Positions 48,909-57,936 of a stretch of DNA of 64,000 nucleotides are shown one piece after another (the stretch's first letter is position 1; each line of letters begins with the position of its first letter). The position numbers and the translations under genes are program-made. Origin of the DNA: an uncultured Fibrobacter sp. (GTDB lineage Bacteria > Fibrobacterota > Fibrobacteria > Fibrobacterales > Fibrobacteraceae). The stretch lies in the NCBI GenBank assembly GCA_946408125.1, contig CAMJQW010000007.1, forward strand, positions 1-64,000, given 5' to 3'. The notes beneath the pieces are model-generated. The model was not told where the DNA came from and searched no databases. It saw only the letters and a program-made list of their open reading frames with translations.

Positions 48909-51653
48909 ATGCGCCATCTCTTTCTTGTCCTCGCAGCCCTGAGCCTGTTCGCCTGCTCCAATTCCGAAACCCCCGGTTCCTCCGGGAACGGATCGTCCGA
49001 GCCCCTGCCCGCCTACCTGGAAGGCATGGTGAAGATTGCGTCGAACGGCGGCGAAGTCTTCCTGGGGACCAATGCCGAAGAAGCGAAGCCCATCGAACGT
49101 CCGCAAATGCACGCGACGTTCAGCTACGATTTCTATATCGCGAGGACCGAAGCGACCTGCGGGGAATTCAACGAACTCATGCACGGCGAAACGGGAATCA
49201 CGCTCAACTGCGCGAGCAACGACATTCCCGCTACAGACGTCTCTTACTACGACGCCGTCCTCTTCACGAACGCAAAAAGCAAGGCCGCAGGCCTCGACAC
49301 CGCCTATACCTATAATAAGATTGTACTTGACGCCGAGAAGCACTGCACGAACCTGGAAGGATTCGAATTCCATCCCGAAGTGAACGCTTTCCGCCTCCCG
49401 ACCGAAGCGGAATGGATCCTCACCGCCAATATGTACTCGAACAAGGTCTACAGCTGGAACTCCGACAACTCGGGATTCGCACTGCACCCGATATGCACCA
49501 AGGCGCCCAGCAAGGACGATATCTGCGACATCGTCGGAAACGCGATGGAACTCGTCAACGACTGGATGGGAAGCCTTCGCGACACCTCCGTCCACAACTA
49601 CCTCGGCGCCTCCGAAGGCTCCTCCATCGGGCAGCGCATCGTCAAGGGAGGAAGCTACCGCGAAGCCGCCGTCGCCATCAACCACTACAGCCGCGGTGAT
49701 GTCTATACCGTAACTTCGGGCACGCGCACGGCCTACATCGGTTTCCGCATCGCCTTCGGCGCCATCCCGAACGCAACCACCACTAACGACGAAGGCGACA
49801 CCCAGTCCGGAGTCATCTCTCCCGTGGCGAATTTCGCGACCGTCCGCTCCCTCGCGGGATCCTTCATGGTCAAGCTCGCCTTCCGCAACGACATCTCCGG
49901 AAACCTCGCCTTCATCGACTACGCGAGCGGCGATCCCTACGTTTCAGAAATCGCGGACACGATGGACGTGTACCATCCCGACATCTCCCCGGACGGCAGC
50001 CGCGTCGCTTTCTGCACGGGCCTCGAAGGAGTCTCAGGCAAATCAGAAATATATGTCCGCAAGCTTGACGATGCGGGCTCGGACCTCGTGAAACTCGACT
50101 TCGAAAATGCGGCCATTCCCAGATGGCGTGTCCTTGAAAGCGGCGATACCGTCATCGTGTTCGTAAGCGACGCCGGCAACAACCGCGAAAACGCTACGTT
50201 CATGGGAAAATCCACCTGGCAGGTCACCTTCGCAAACGGGAACTTCGGGACCCCGCAGAAACTCTTCGACGGAGCCTACCACGGAGGTATCAGCGACGAC
50301 AACTCCCTCGCCGTCACAGGTTCGAGCCTGTTGCGCGCACGCATCGCGAAAAGCGGTTCGGACAGCTCCACGGACACCGTCTGGTACGCGGGTGAGCAAG
50401 CCTGCAACGTATCGCTTGCAAACGACGGCAGCAAGCGCACGATGTTCCTCGATTTTGGCGGAAAGCCCGGCAGGGAATTCGCAGGCAGCAGCTACGGCAC
50501 GCACGAACGCCTGCTTATCGCGGACAAGAACGGCAAGCTGATCCAATCCGTCGCGGCCCCCGGAGGGTACAGCTTCGACCACAGCGAATGGGTCCACGGC
50601 CTCAAGGATATCGCCGTCGCCACGCTCGCAAACAAGAACGGGGCACACACCAAGATTGCGCTTGTGGACATTTCGAACTCGACCCTGGTCGAACTTGCGA
50701 AGGGCAGCGAGCTGTGGCACCCGTGCCTCTGGGCATACCCCCTCACCGGAATCTCCACTTACGGGAAACTCGACCCGGATAGCGCCGCATCGTATTACTA
50801 CGGGCGCGACGCGAAGCTATTCACGTTCAAGATGAACGCGCTCTGGTCCATTTCCGATTCCGTCGAGATTGTCGCGCTCGGATCTTCCCGCATGAGCTCC
50901 GGATTCGAGGCAAAGGCGATGCAGTCCGGATACGCTTTTAACATGGCGACCGTCCCCTGCGATATGGACGTCATCGGCTTCGCCGCCGAAAACTACGTCC
51001 TGCCGCACTGCAAAAAACTGAAGTTCCTCATCGTGAGCGTCGATTTCGACCTCTGGTCTGAAAAGCCGGGCTACAACCTGAACAAGAACATCGGCGGCAT
51101 TCCCGGATTCGCCTACGACAAGAACCACTCTTACTGGAAGGATTCGCTCCCGCCGCACTTCATTGAACTGAATACCAACTACCTGAAGGGCATCTACTTC
51201 CTGGACAGCTTCAAGGAAGAATACCTCGGATGGGTGAACCTGCAACCGGGCGGATGGACTACGGGCGGCTATAACGAGAACGCGGTCGTAGGAGATTCCA
51301 CGTGGAGCGACAGCCGCATCTATAGCGCAAGCATGGACCGCCTGAAGAGCCTGATCGAATACACCCGCGAAAAGGACGTCGTCCTCGTCGGAGTCATTTT
51401 CCCGCAGTCGCCGTACTACAAGAAGACGGGCTCGTTCGGGCGTTACGGCATGCGCCGCAGCACCGCGGATTCCCTGACCAAGGTCCTGAAGGACTGGACA
51501 AAGAAATACCCGAACTTCATGCTCGTCGACGAGAACAAGATGGGCAACCACGACTACACCGACGATATGGCCTACGATTACGACCACCTGAGCATTCCGG
51601 GCGCACGAAAGATAACCATGACGCTTGACTCCCTTATCGGATTACGCAAATGA
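48909..51653 (+). CDS. Multidomain lipoprotein: FGE-sulfatase (SUMF1)-like domain + TolB-like propeller + SGNH-hydrolase-like C-terminus (TIGR02171-like)
   Basis: LFAC|SNSE; FYIARTEATCGEFNELM...FRLPTEAEWILTANMYSNKVYSWNS...VKGGSYREAA...IGFRIAFG; YHPDISPDGSRVAFCTGLEG; VALGSSRMSSGF and YDYDHLSIPGARKIT (GxSx / DxxH). Confidence 0.75.
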   Translation: MRHLFLVLAALSLFACSNSETPGSSGNGSSEPLPAYLEGMVKIASNGGEVFLGTNAEEAKPIERPQMHATFSYDFYIARTEATCGEFNELMHGETGITLNCASNDIPATDVSYYDAVLFTNAKSKAAGLDTAYTYNKIVLDAEKHCTNLEGFEFHPEVNAFRLPTEAEWILTANMYSNKVYSWNSDNSGFALHPICTKAPSKDDICDIVGNAMELVNDWMGSLRDTSVHNYLGASEGSSIGQRIVKGGSYREAAVAINHYSRGDVYTVTSGTRTAYIGFRIAFGAIPNATTTNDEGDTQSGVISPVANFATVRSLAGSFMVKLAFRNDISGNLAFIDYASGDPYVSEIADTMDVYHPDISPDGSRVAFCTGLEGVSGKSEIYVRKLDDAGSDLVKLDFENAAIPRWRVLESGDTVIVFVSDAGNNRENATFMGKSTWQVTFANGNFGTPQKLFDGAYHGGISDDNSLAVTGSSLLRARIAKSGSDSSTDTVWYAGEQACNVSLANDGSKRTMFLDFGGKPGREFAGSSYGTHERLLIADKNGKLIQSVAAPGGYSFDHSEWVHGLKDIAVATLANKNGAHTKIALVDISNSTLVELAKGSELWHPCLWAYPLTGISTYGKLDPDSAASYYYGRDAKLFTFKMNALWSISDSVEIVALGSSRMSSGFEAKAMQSGYAFNMATVPCDMDVIGFAAENYVLPHCKKLKFLIVSVDFDLWSEKPGYNLNKNIGGIPGFAYDKNHSYWKDSLPPHFIELNTNYLKGIYFLDSFKEEYLGWVNLQPGGWTTGGYNENAVVGDSTWSDSRIYSASMDRLKSLIEYTREKDVVLVGVIFPQSPYYKKTGSFGRYGMRRSTADSLTKVLKDWTKKYPNFMLVDENKMGNHDYTDDMAYDYDHLSIPGARKITMTLDSLIGLRK

Positions 51654-52045
51654 GAATTCCCCTCCAGCTCGCCATCATCTTCGGCATCTGCGTCGTAGGC
51701 GAAATCCTCCACCGCATCGTAGGCGTACCCCTGCCGGGCAACATCATCGGGATGGTCATCCTGCTTGCGTTACTTTGTTCTAAAATCATCAAGCTGGAGC
51801 AAATCGCGGAAGTTTCGGGATTTTTCCTGAAGCACTTGCCGCTATTCTTCTTGCCGCCGAGCATCGCCATCATGGGCGTGGGCGACGACATCCTTTCCAG
51901 ATGGCCGTTGCTCCTTTCGCTCTGCATCGTATTCACGCTCATAACGATTGCCGCGGGCGGAATCTCCACGCAGTTCCTGATACGCAGGCAGGAACTCCGC
52001 GAAGCGAGACGAAACCATTCCACCGGCGCCGGGGGCAAACGATGA
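51650..52045 (+). CDS. lrgA: CidA/LrgA-family holin-like membrane protein
   Basis: LAIIFGICVVGEILHRIVGVPLPGNIIGMVILLALLCSKIIKLEQIAEVSGFFLKHLPLFFLPPSIAIM. Confidence 0.88.
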   Translation: MRIPLQLAIIFGICVVGEILHRIVGVPLPGNIIGMVILLALLCSKIIKLEQIAEVSGFFLKHLPLFFLPPSIAIMGVGDDILSRWPLLLSLCIVFTLITIAAGGISTQFLIRRQELREARRNHSTGAGGKR

Positions 52046-52731
52046 ACGCCATTGTCAATTCTCCCCTGTTCGGCATCCTGCTTACGCTCGTCGCATTCGA
52101 AATCGGCGCCCTCATCAGCAAAAAATTCAGGTACACGCTCCTGAACCCGCTGCTCATCGCGAACGTCCTCATCGTAGGGTTCCTGCTGCTCACGGGAATC
52201 AGCCTCGAAAGCTACAACGTGGGCGGAGACTATATTTCTCTGCTGCTCTCTCCCGCGACCGTGATACTCGCGGTTCCGCTCTACAAACAACTGCACAACA
52301 TCAGGAAGTTCTGGAAGCCCGTCCTGGCAGGCATCTTCGCCGGTAGCCTTACGTCCATGGCGTGTGTTATTGGGGTGAGCAAGCTACTCGGGCTCGGCGG
52401 GACACTCATGCTCTCGCTCTTGCCCAAGTCGATCACGATTCCCATGGGCAGCGTCGTCTCCGAACAGATCGGAGGCATTCCCTCCGTCACCATCATCGCC
52501 ATTACCATCACGGGAATCACCGGAGCCGTCGCAGCCCCGGTCGTATGCAAGTTCTGCCGCATCAAGAACAGCGTCGCCCAGGGTATCGCCATCGGCACGG
52601 CGAGTCACGCGCTCGGCACCACCAAGGCTATGGAAATGGGCGAAACCCAGGGCGCCATGAGCAGCCTCTCCATCGGAATCGCAGGACTCTTCACCGCCAT
52701 CACGGCTCCGATAATCCTCTCCTTCATTTAG
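52042..52731 (+). CDS. lrgB: LrgB/CidB-family membrane protein
   Basis: Start at 52042 overlapping the lrgA stop (ATGA); LLSPATVILAVPLYKQLHNIRKFWKPVLAGIFAGS; LLPKSITIPMGSVVSEQIGGIPSVTIIAITITGITGAV; GTASHALGTTKAMEMGETQGAMSSLSIGIAGLFTAI. Confidence 0.93.
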   Translation: MNAIVNSPLFGILLTLVAFEIGALISKKFRYTLLNPLLIANVLIVGFLLLTGISLESYNVGGDYISLLLSPATVILAVPLYKQLHNIRKFWKPVLAGIFAGSLTSMACVIGVSKLLGLGGTLMLSLLPKSITIPMGSVVSEQIGGIPSVTIIAITITGITGAVAAPVVCKFCRIKNSVAQGIAIGTASHALGTTKAMEMGETQGAMSSLSIGIAGLFTAITAPIILSFI

Positions 52732-52737
52732 GCACAC

Positions 52738-52766
52738 AAAAAAAGGGCCGACCCGAAGGCCAGCCC
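52738..52766 (-). terminator. Intrinsic terminator with UUCG tetraloop downstream of F4
   Basis: Minus strand GGGCTGGCC-TTCG-GGTCGGCCC followed by TTTTTTT. Confidence 0.8.
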
Positions 52767-52790
52767 AATTTCAAAGGATGACGCTATCCG

Positions 52791-54503
52791 CTAGTTGCTG
52801 GCAGCGTTCTGCACGCAGCGCACGGAGTAGTAGTTCGTCTTGTAGTAATCGTCTATAGTCAGTCCGTCCGAGCTGTAGCTGAAAATCGCCACATACGCAT
52901 AGCTGGAACCCGCCTGAACCGACGAGAAGAAGTACGCATTATCCGTCGAGAACGACGACGAGGTCTTGGAACCGGACGGAATGGCGCTGAATCCAAGCGT
53001 ATTGCTCGGCATCACGACCGTATACGAAGTATAGGTGGTGAATTTCCAGGCGTCGGTAGCCTTCAGCAAGGAAGCCGAATTGCCAGCCGCGGCAAAGAGC
53101 GATCTCCATTCCGTCGTATCCGGAAGGTGCCAACCCGCGGGACAGATGCCCTGGTGCGGGCTCTTGATAGAATCCACCGAGATGGAACCGTTACCGTAAG
53201 TAGCAGAAACCTTCATTGCGGCAGTCCACCTGTAAAGGAGTCCGCCCGTCGCACAACCAGGATCGCGGTTATCGTTACAGGCGTAATCGGTCGTGGACAT
53301 GGTCGAATCCTTGTAGCCCAGGTTCTGGGCCATCCACGTCTTGCCGCCGATCGCAACCGTCTTGTAGGTCTTGCCGTCGCGGGTATCCTTCAATTCGCCG
53401 TACGTCACAGAGGGATTGGTCCAGTCCTTCTTGGTCTTCATGTCCATCGAATCGGCCACCCACTTGCTGTTCGAGCAATGGAAAGAATAACCCTTGAAGC
53501 TATAGTCCTTCCCTTCGCGGGCCTCCGTACAGGCATAGAGCAAGCAGACATCCAGGTCCTCGGCCTCACGCCAGCCACCGTCGTAGACATAATAGAGCAT
53601 GCTCGAGTTCCTGATCAGGCAAAGCGGGTTCAGGTCTTCGTAGTTGTCCGCCCACGAATCGTAACTGAACTGCCCTTCCCTGAATTCGCCATCAGTTCCG
53701 GCCTTCCAGCCGACAGTATCGATCATCGTGAGAGACGGGCTGCTCCAGTCGCCATAGGAATCGCAATAGTAGTAGCCATACGTCGAGGCATTGTAATAAT
53801 CCACCACGCCGTTCGTGTCGTACACAATCTCGTTCTTGCGGGCAGACGTGCACTTGCCGAATATGGATTCGAGGATATCCACCGACGACGAGGAAGACCT
53901 GTAGGACGAAGAGGAGTAGCTGCTGGAGGACTTCGCAGAAGACGAAGACGAGAGCCAGAGTTTGTATTCCGTCCAGTTACCATCGCTGCAGATAACCCTC
54001 TCACCGATCGAGGACACGTAAACAATCGCGCCAACCACCGACGGGAGGCATGCAGGGAGCGCACTGATCGAAGAAACCGATGTCGGGATGGACTGCAAGG
54101 CATATTCCAGCCACTCACCATCGACGCACATCAGGTTCACGTTCAGGCTCTTCACGTAGAAGACCTTGTCTTCACGGCTGTAGTTACAGGCAGGCAGGTT
54201 TGAGTACGACGAGACAGTATCGTCGGCGACGACTCCCTTCTTCATCTTCTCGACGTCGGCACGCCACACGGCGATGTCGACCCAACCGCCACCGTAACAG
54301 ACCTTGCGGGAATCTTCCTCGGAAAGGTACACGACCATGCCTTCCCTCTCCGTGGTGCACTCGAGCGAATCAAGGTCCTTCTCGGACTTCACATAATCAT
54401 CGACGCTATCGGCGGGATCGTAATCGTCATCGCTCCCGCAAGCGACCAGGGCCATCGAAGAAAGAAGCGATATAGCAAACAGGGCAAAAATATTCTTTTT
54501 CAT
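52791..54503 (-). CDS. FISUMP lipoprotein F4: six C..C-G-W modules + one FISUMP domain
   Basis: ALVAC|GSDDDYD; repeated CxxxREGxxxY...VCxxGxW modules; KDTRDGKTYKTVAIGGKTWMAQNLGY...CPAGWHLPDTTEWRSLF...YSVRCVQN. Confidence 0.88.
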   Translation of the reverse strand: MKKNIFALFAISLLSSMALVACGSDDDYDPADSVDDYVKSEKDLDSLECTTEREGMVVYLSEEDSRKVCYGGGWVDIAVWRADVEKMKKGVVADDTVSSYSNLPACNYSREDKVFYVKSLNVNLMCVDGEWLEYALQSIPTSVSSISALPACLPSVVGAIVYVSSIGERVICSDGNWTEYKLWLSSSSSAKSSSSYSSSSYRSSSSSVDILESIFGKCTSARKNEIVYDTNGVVDYYNASTYGYYYCDSYGDWSSPSLTMIDTVGWKAGTDGEFREGQFSYDSWADNYEDLNPLCLIRNSSMLYYVYDGGWREAEDLDVCLLYACTEAREGKDYSFKGYSFHCSNSKWVADSMDMKTKKDWTNPSVTYGELKDTRDGKTYKTVAIGGKTWMAQNLGYKDSTMSTTDYACNDNRDPGCATGGLLYRWTAAMKVSATYGNGSISVDSIKSPHQGICPAGWHLPDTTEWRSLFAAAGNSASLLKATDAWKFTTYTSYTVVMPSNTLGFSAIPSGSKTSSSFSTDNAYFFSSVQAGSSYAYVAIFSYSSDGLTIDDYYKTNYYSVRCVQNAASN

Positions 54504-54512
54504 GATGACCTC

Positions 54513-56468
54513 CTATTCCTCTTCTTCGCTAGAAGAAGTTTCCACTACATCAGAAGAACTTGCAATCACCTCAGACGAAGAGGTCTCCACAACGGCCGCA
54601 GAACTTGGTATCACCGCAGACGAAGAGCTCTCCTCGACAACCTCAGAACTAGTCGGGACCACGGTTTCGGAACTAGTCGGGACCACGGCGGAGCTAGGAG
54701 CAGGGGACTCGGCCGAAGAACTCGAAGCTACGACCGACGAACTCGACGTCGGCACGACCGTCCCGCTGTTCTTCACGCAGCGGAGCGAACAGTAGTAGCC
54801 CTTGCCTGTATAGTCCCTGGAAAGATTCTTCGAACTGTAAGACATGGTAAACACATAGTACCTGCTGGCGTTATACTGCGTAGCCGTACAGAACGTCGTT
54901 TCGAAGCCGCCCTCATCCGACTGGTCTTCGCCAGCCGGGACCGCCGTAAAGCCCGAGGAGTTCGTCGGCGTTATCGAAGAGTAGTAACTCCAGGCGCCCA
55001 CCGCCATCAGGGACTGCGCATCGCTGCTCACCGACTTGCGGAGGTTCTGCCATTCCGTGGTATCCGGAACATGCCAGCCTGTCGGGCAGATACCCGTGCC
55101 GTCCATGTTCTCCGATGTCGCCAGGGCGGACTCGTATGCCGTCGTGAGGTTCATCGCGGCGGTCCAGCTGTAGAAGCGTCCGCCCTTCGTGCAGTTCTCC
55201 TCAATATTGCCATAGCAGGCGTTGCGCAGCTGGAGGGCAACCGTCGTCTTTTCATCCGCATAGTTCAGGTTCTCGGCCATCCACGTCGTCCCGTCGATCG
55301 TGACCGTCTTGTAGGTCTTGCCGTCGCGGGTATCCGTCAGGGACCCGTAAGAAACTCCGCTGTTGAAGAAGCTCTTGCCGCTCATGTCGTAGAAGAGCTG
55401 TTCCTTCCAGGCAGAACCGTTGCACATGTAGGTCACGGTTCCCTTCGTCGCGACCGTACCCGCAGTCGTCGGGAGGCACGCCTTGCTGAAGCAAATTTCG
55501 AGAGTATTCGCCTTGCGCCAGGTAGAACCCGTGAACACGTAGGTGTAGCGGTCGTTCGTCTTGAAGGCGGAAGTACAGGCGGCATCCGTAGAAGAATAGT
55601 ATTCCGCCCAGACGCCGTTCTTCAAGGCGCCCACGACGGTGTCGGTCGGGAATCCCTTGGTGTCCAGCTCGAATTCCGTCGTGGAGAGCCACAGGCCGGA
55701 ACGGCAGACATACGTGTCGGTGCTAGACTCGTTAATCTCGTCGTCAGCATCGATGGCATACTGGCCTTCCTTGCTCGCGTTGCAAACGCCGAGCACGGAA
55801 TCCCTCAGGACGTTGCCCTTCCTGTAATCGCGCGCAGACGAACTGGACGAACGGTAGCTGGAGCTGGACCAACCAACATACTCGGTCCAGTCCCCGTCAT
55901 CGCAGACCAGGATCATCTTGTCGTCCTTCACGTAAATCGAGTCACCCTCGTGCGAGGAGTTGCAGGGATACGACGTAATTTTCGAAATCGTGGCGATCGT
56001 ATCCATCGAGGTGCCCTTGGAGCTGCTGGATTTCGTCTTGGCCGGCTTGTATTCCTTCCATTCGTAATCCAGGCAGCGCATGTACGAGTTGAGCGAGGCG
56101 ACGAACACCACCATGCTGTCGTAACCGTAAGAGCAGTTGTAGAGCATGCTGAGCGAGGGGATGGTATCGTCCGCCTCGGCATAGATGTTCAGCCTCGTAT
56201 TGGAGCTCGCCGAGCCGCCCTCGTCGGCCGACAGGACGAATTCCGACCAGAACCCATCTGCGCAGTAAAGGTACATCCGCTCGTCGGCAAGGTAGACGGA
56301 GTCCCCGTCATTCGACTTGCTGCAAAGCGGGAGGTCGTCGTAAGAGTCGACCTTCGAATACTTCTGGGTCGGGTCCATATCGTCGTTGCCGGAAGCGGAA
56401 TCCCCGCAAGCCACGAAACCACCCGTCACCAGGCCAATTGCTAATATCGAGCTAAAGCGCTTTTTCAT
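54513..56468 (-). CDS. FISUMP lipoprotein F5: six C..C-G-W modules + FISUMP domain + Ser/Glu-rich C-terminal tail
   Basis: MKKRFSSILAIGLVTGGFVAC|GDSASGNDD; TDTRDGKTYKTVTIDGTTWMAENLNY...CPTGWHVPDTTEWQNLR...CSLRCVKNSG; tail VVPTSSSSVVASSSSAES...TSSSEEEE. Confidence 0.88.
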   Translation of the reverse strand: MKKRFSSILAIGLVTGGFVACGDSASGNDDMDPTQKYSKVDSYDDLPLCSKSNDGDSVYLADERMYLYCADGFWSEFVLSADEGGSASSNTRLNIYAEADDTIPSLSMLYNCSYGYDSMVVFVASLNSYMRCLDYEWKEYKPAKTKSSSSKGTSMDTIATISKITSYPCNSSHEGDSIYVKDDKMILVCDDGDWTEYVGWSSSSYRSSSSSARDYRKGNVLRDSVLGVCNASKEGQYAIDADDEINESSTDTYVCRSGLWLSTTEFELDTKGFPTDTVVGALKNGVWAEYYSSTDAACTSAFKTNDRYTYVFTGSTWRKANTLEICFSKACLPTTAGTVATKGTVTYMCNGSAWKEQLFYDMSGKSFFNSGVSYGSLTDTRDGKTYKTVTIDGTTWMAENLNYADEKTTVALQLRNACYGNIEENCTKGGRFYSWTAAMNLTTAYESALATSENMDGTGICPTGWHVPDTTEWQNLRKSVSSDAQSLMAVGAWSYYSSITPTNSSGFTAVPAGEDQSDEGGFETTFCTATQYNASRYYVFTMSYSSKNLSRDYTGKGYYCSLRCVKNSGTVVPTSSSSVVASSSSAESPAPSSAVVPTSSETVVPTSSEVVEESSSSAVIPSSAAVVETSSSEVIASSSDVVETSSSEEEE

Positions 56469-56550
56469 GTGCGCCCCTCCTTTATGCCAAAAATACACCG
56501 TAAATATAGTTTTATTTCTTTTGAAGTGATATAACCTTCCCTCAACAAGT

Positions 56551-57903
56551 CTACTCATCTTTCACACAACGGACTGAATGAAATTCGTCTTTTTGAGCCG
56601 ATCCTAGAGCATCAATCGAGATTTCATCAATCGAGTAGGGATTATAGATATCCGTATATACATGTGTCTTATCAATTTCAGTAACCAACCAAAAACTTGT
56701 CGAACCGAAATGCATTGGGTCATCAATCGCCCAAAAAAATTCCGACAACTGACCTGTGTGAAAACCATCATAATTGGTCAATCGCCAAGTAACTATTCTA
56801 GAATATTCATCATATGTCGGAAGGTGCCATCCTTTAGGACATACGCCCCGGACTTTTTCACTTGAACACTTATGCCATTTCTCATCTGTATCAAAAAAAC
56901 CGCATCCCTTTCCATCTTCACTGAAAAGCGCAGCACTATCCATTGCCGCAGACCAAAGATAAAGCCGTCCAAATTTTTCATCGTTACAAAACGACAAATC
57001 ATCCCAAATGCACCAACTGGAAGAATCCAAGGTTGACGTCGGTTGCAAATAAGCATAATTCAGATTATCTACCATCCATATTTGTTGATTGATTTTCAAT
57101 GTCGCATAAATTTGTCCATCCCGATCGTCGACCAGAATCCCATATGGAGATTCCTTGGTGATAGACGCATCTTGATCCGAAGAAACCCCCATAACGCATC
57201 TGACAAAGCAAGAATCAGGTCCATCCTGCATGGCTTTTCTGGGATCTTTTAGATTATAGCCAATAGACGCCTTGTATTTGTCTAGAAACATGGTGTACAT
57301 CACCTCTCCATCCGTTTCAGTAGACGAATAAAAACAGGTTCTGGGCCCATTAAAATCTCCAGACCACCCGATTATGGTATTTAAGTTATAAGCAACCGTA
57401 TATTCATTTTCAACAGCGGCAAATAGGGTGTCCCATTCCGGACGGCTAGGCAGATGCCATCCGTGAGGACATATTCCCTGGACGGGATATGCCGGCGAAC
57501 ATTCCGGGCCATATCCACATCCTCTCCCATTTCCAGAAAGAATTCCGGCACTATCCATGGCCACGCTCCACGAGTACCTACGGCCATATCTCGCGCAACT
57601 ATCTTGAGAGTCATACTGACATACGCTATTTGCCGCTTCATAGTTCAGATTTTCCATCATCCAAACTTGGCTACCGACAGCAACCGTCTTGTATTCCCGT
57701 CCATCGCGTTCATCCACCATCGTCCCGTAAGATATGTACAATTCGCTCGAAGAACTTTGCCCTAGGGAGCCTGACGACGAAGACATTAGACTTGCCGCAG
57801 CGCAAGACTGCTCCTCAACATCCACACTTAAAGAATCGCCATTGGAACAGGCAGCAAGCAAGAAAGCGGCTGTCGCAAAAAGATGTATTATAATCCTGCG
57901 CAT
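56551..57903 (-). CDS. FISUMP lipoprotein F6 (two FISUMP domains)
   Basis: MRRIIIHLFATAAFLLAAC|SNGDS; VDERDGREYKTVAVGSQVWMMENLNYEA; VDDRDGQIYATLKINQQIWMVDNLNYAYL; SVRCVKDE. Confidence 0.9.
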   Translation of the reverse strand: MRRIIIHLFATAAFLLAACSNGDSLSVDVEEQSCAAASLMSSSSGSLGQSSSSELYISYGTMVDERDGREYKTVAVGSQVWMMENLNYEAANSVCQYDSQDSCARYGRRYSWSVAMDSAGILSGNGRGCGYGPECSPAYPVQGICPHGWHLPSRPEWDTLFAAVENEYTVAYNLNTIIGWSGDFNGPRTCFYSSTETDGEVMYTMFLDKYKASIGYNLKDPRKAMQDGPDSCFVRCVMGVSSDQDASITKESPYGILVDDRDGQIYATLKINQQIWMVDNLNYAYLQPTSTLDSSSWCIWDDLSFCNDEKFGRLYLWSAAMDSAALFSEDGKGCGFFDTDEKWHKCSSEKVRGVCPKGWHLPTYDEYSRIVTWRLTNYDGFHTGQLSEFFWAIDDPMHFGSTSFWLVTEIDKTHVYTDIYNPYSIDEISIDALGSAQKDEFHSVRCVKDE

Positions 57904-57905
57904 AG
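57107..57905. repeat. Large direct repeat copy A (about 0.8 kb; partner 58532-59330)
   Basis: Aligned by eye at constant offset 1425 bp. Only two mismatches noticed, both near the gene 5' end (gcagc/gcggc, agatg/agagg). Confidence 0.9.
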
Positions 57906-57936
57906 TGGTTCCTCTTTTACAATCCATCAGCATTTT

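Noticed and set aside
53878-53960. Short tandem repeat or CRISPR-like pattern in Ser-codon-rich regions of the FISUMP genes
   Set aside because: These are in-frame degenerate TCC/TCG/AGC serine codons encoding linkers, with no regular spacers.
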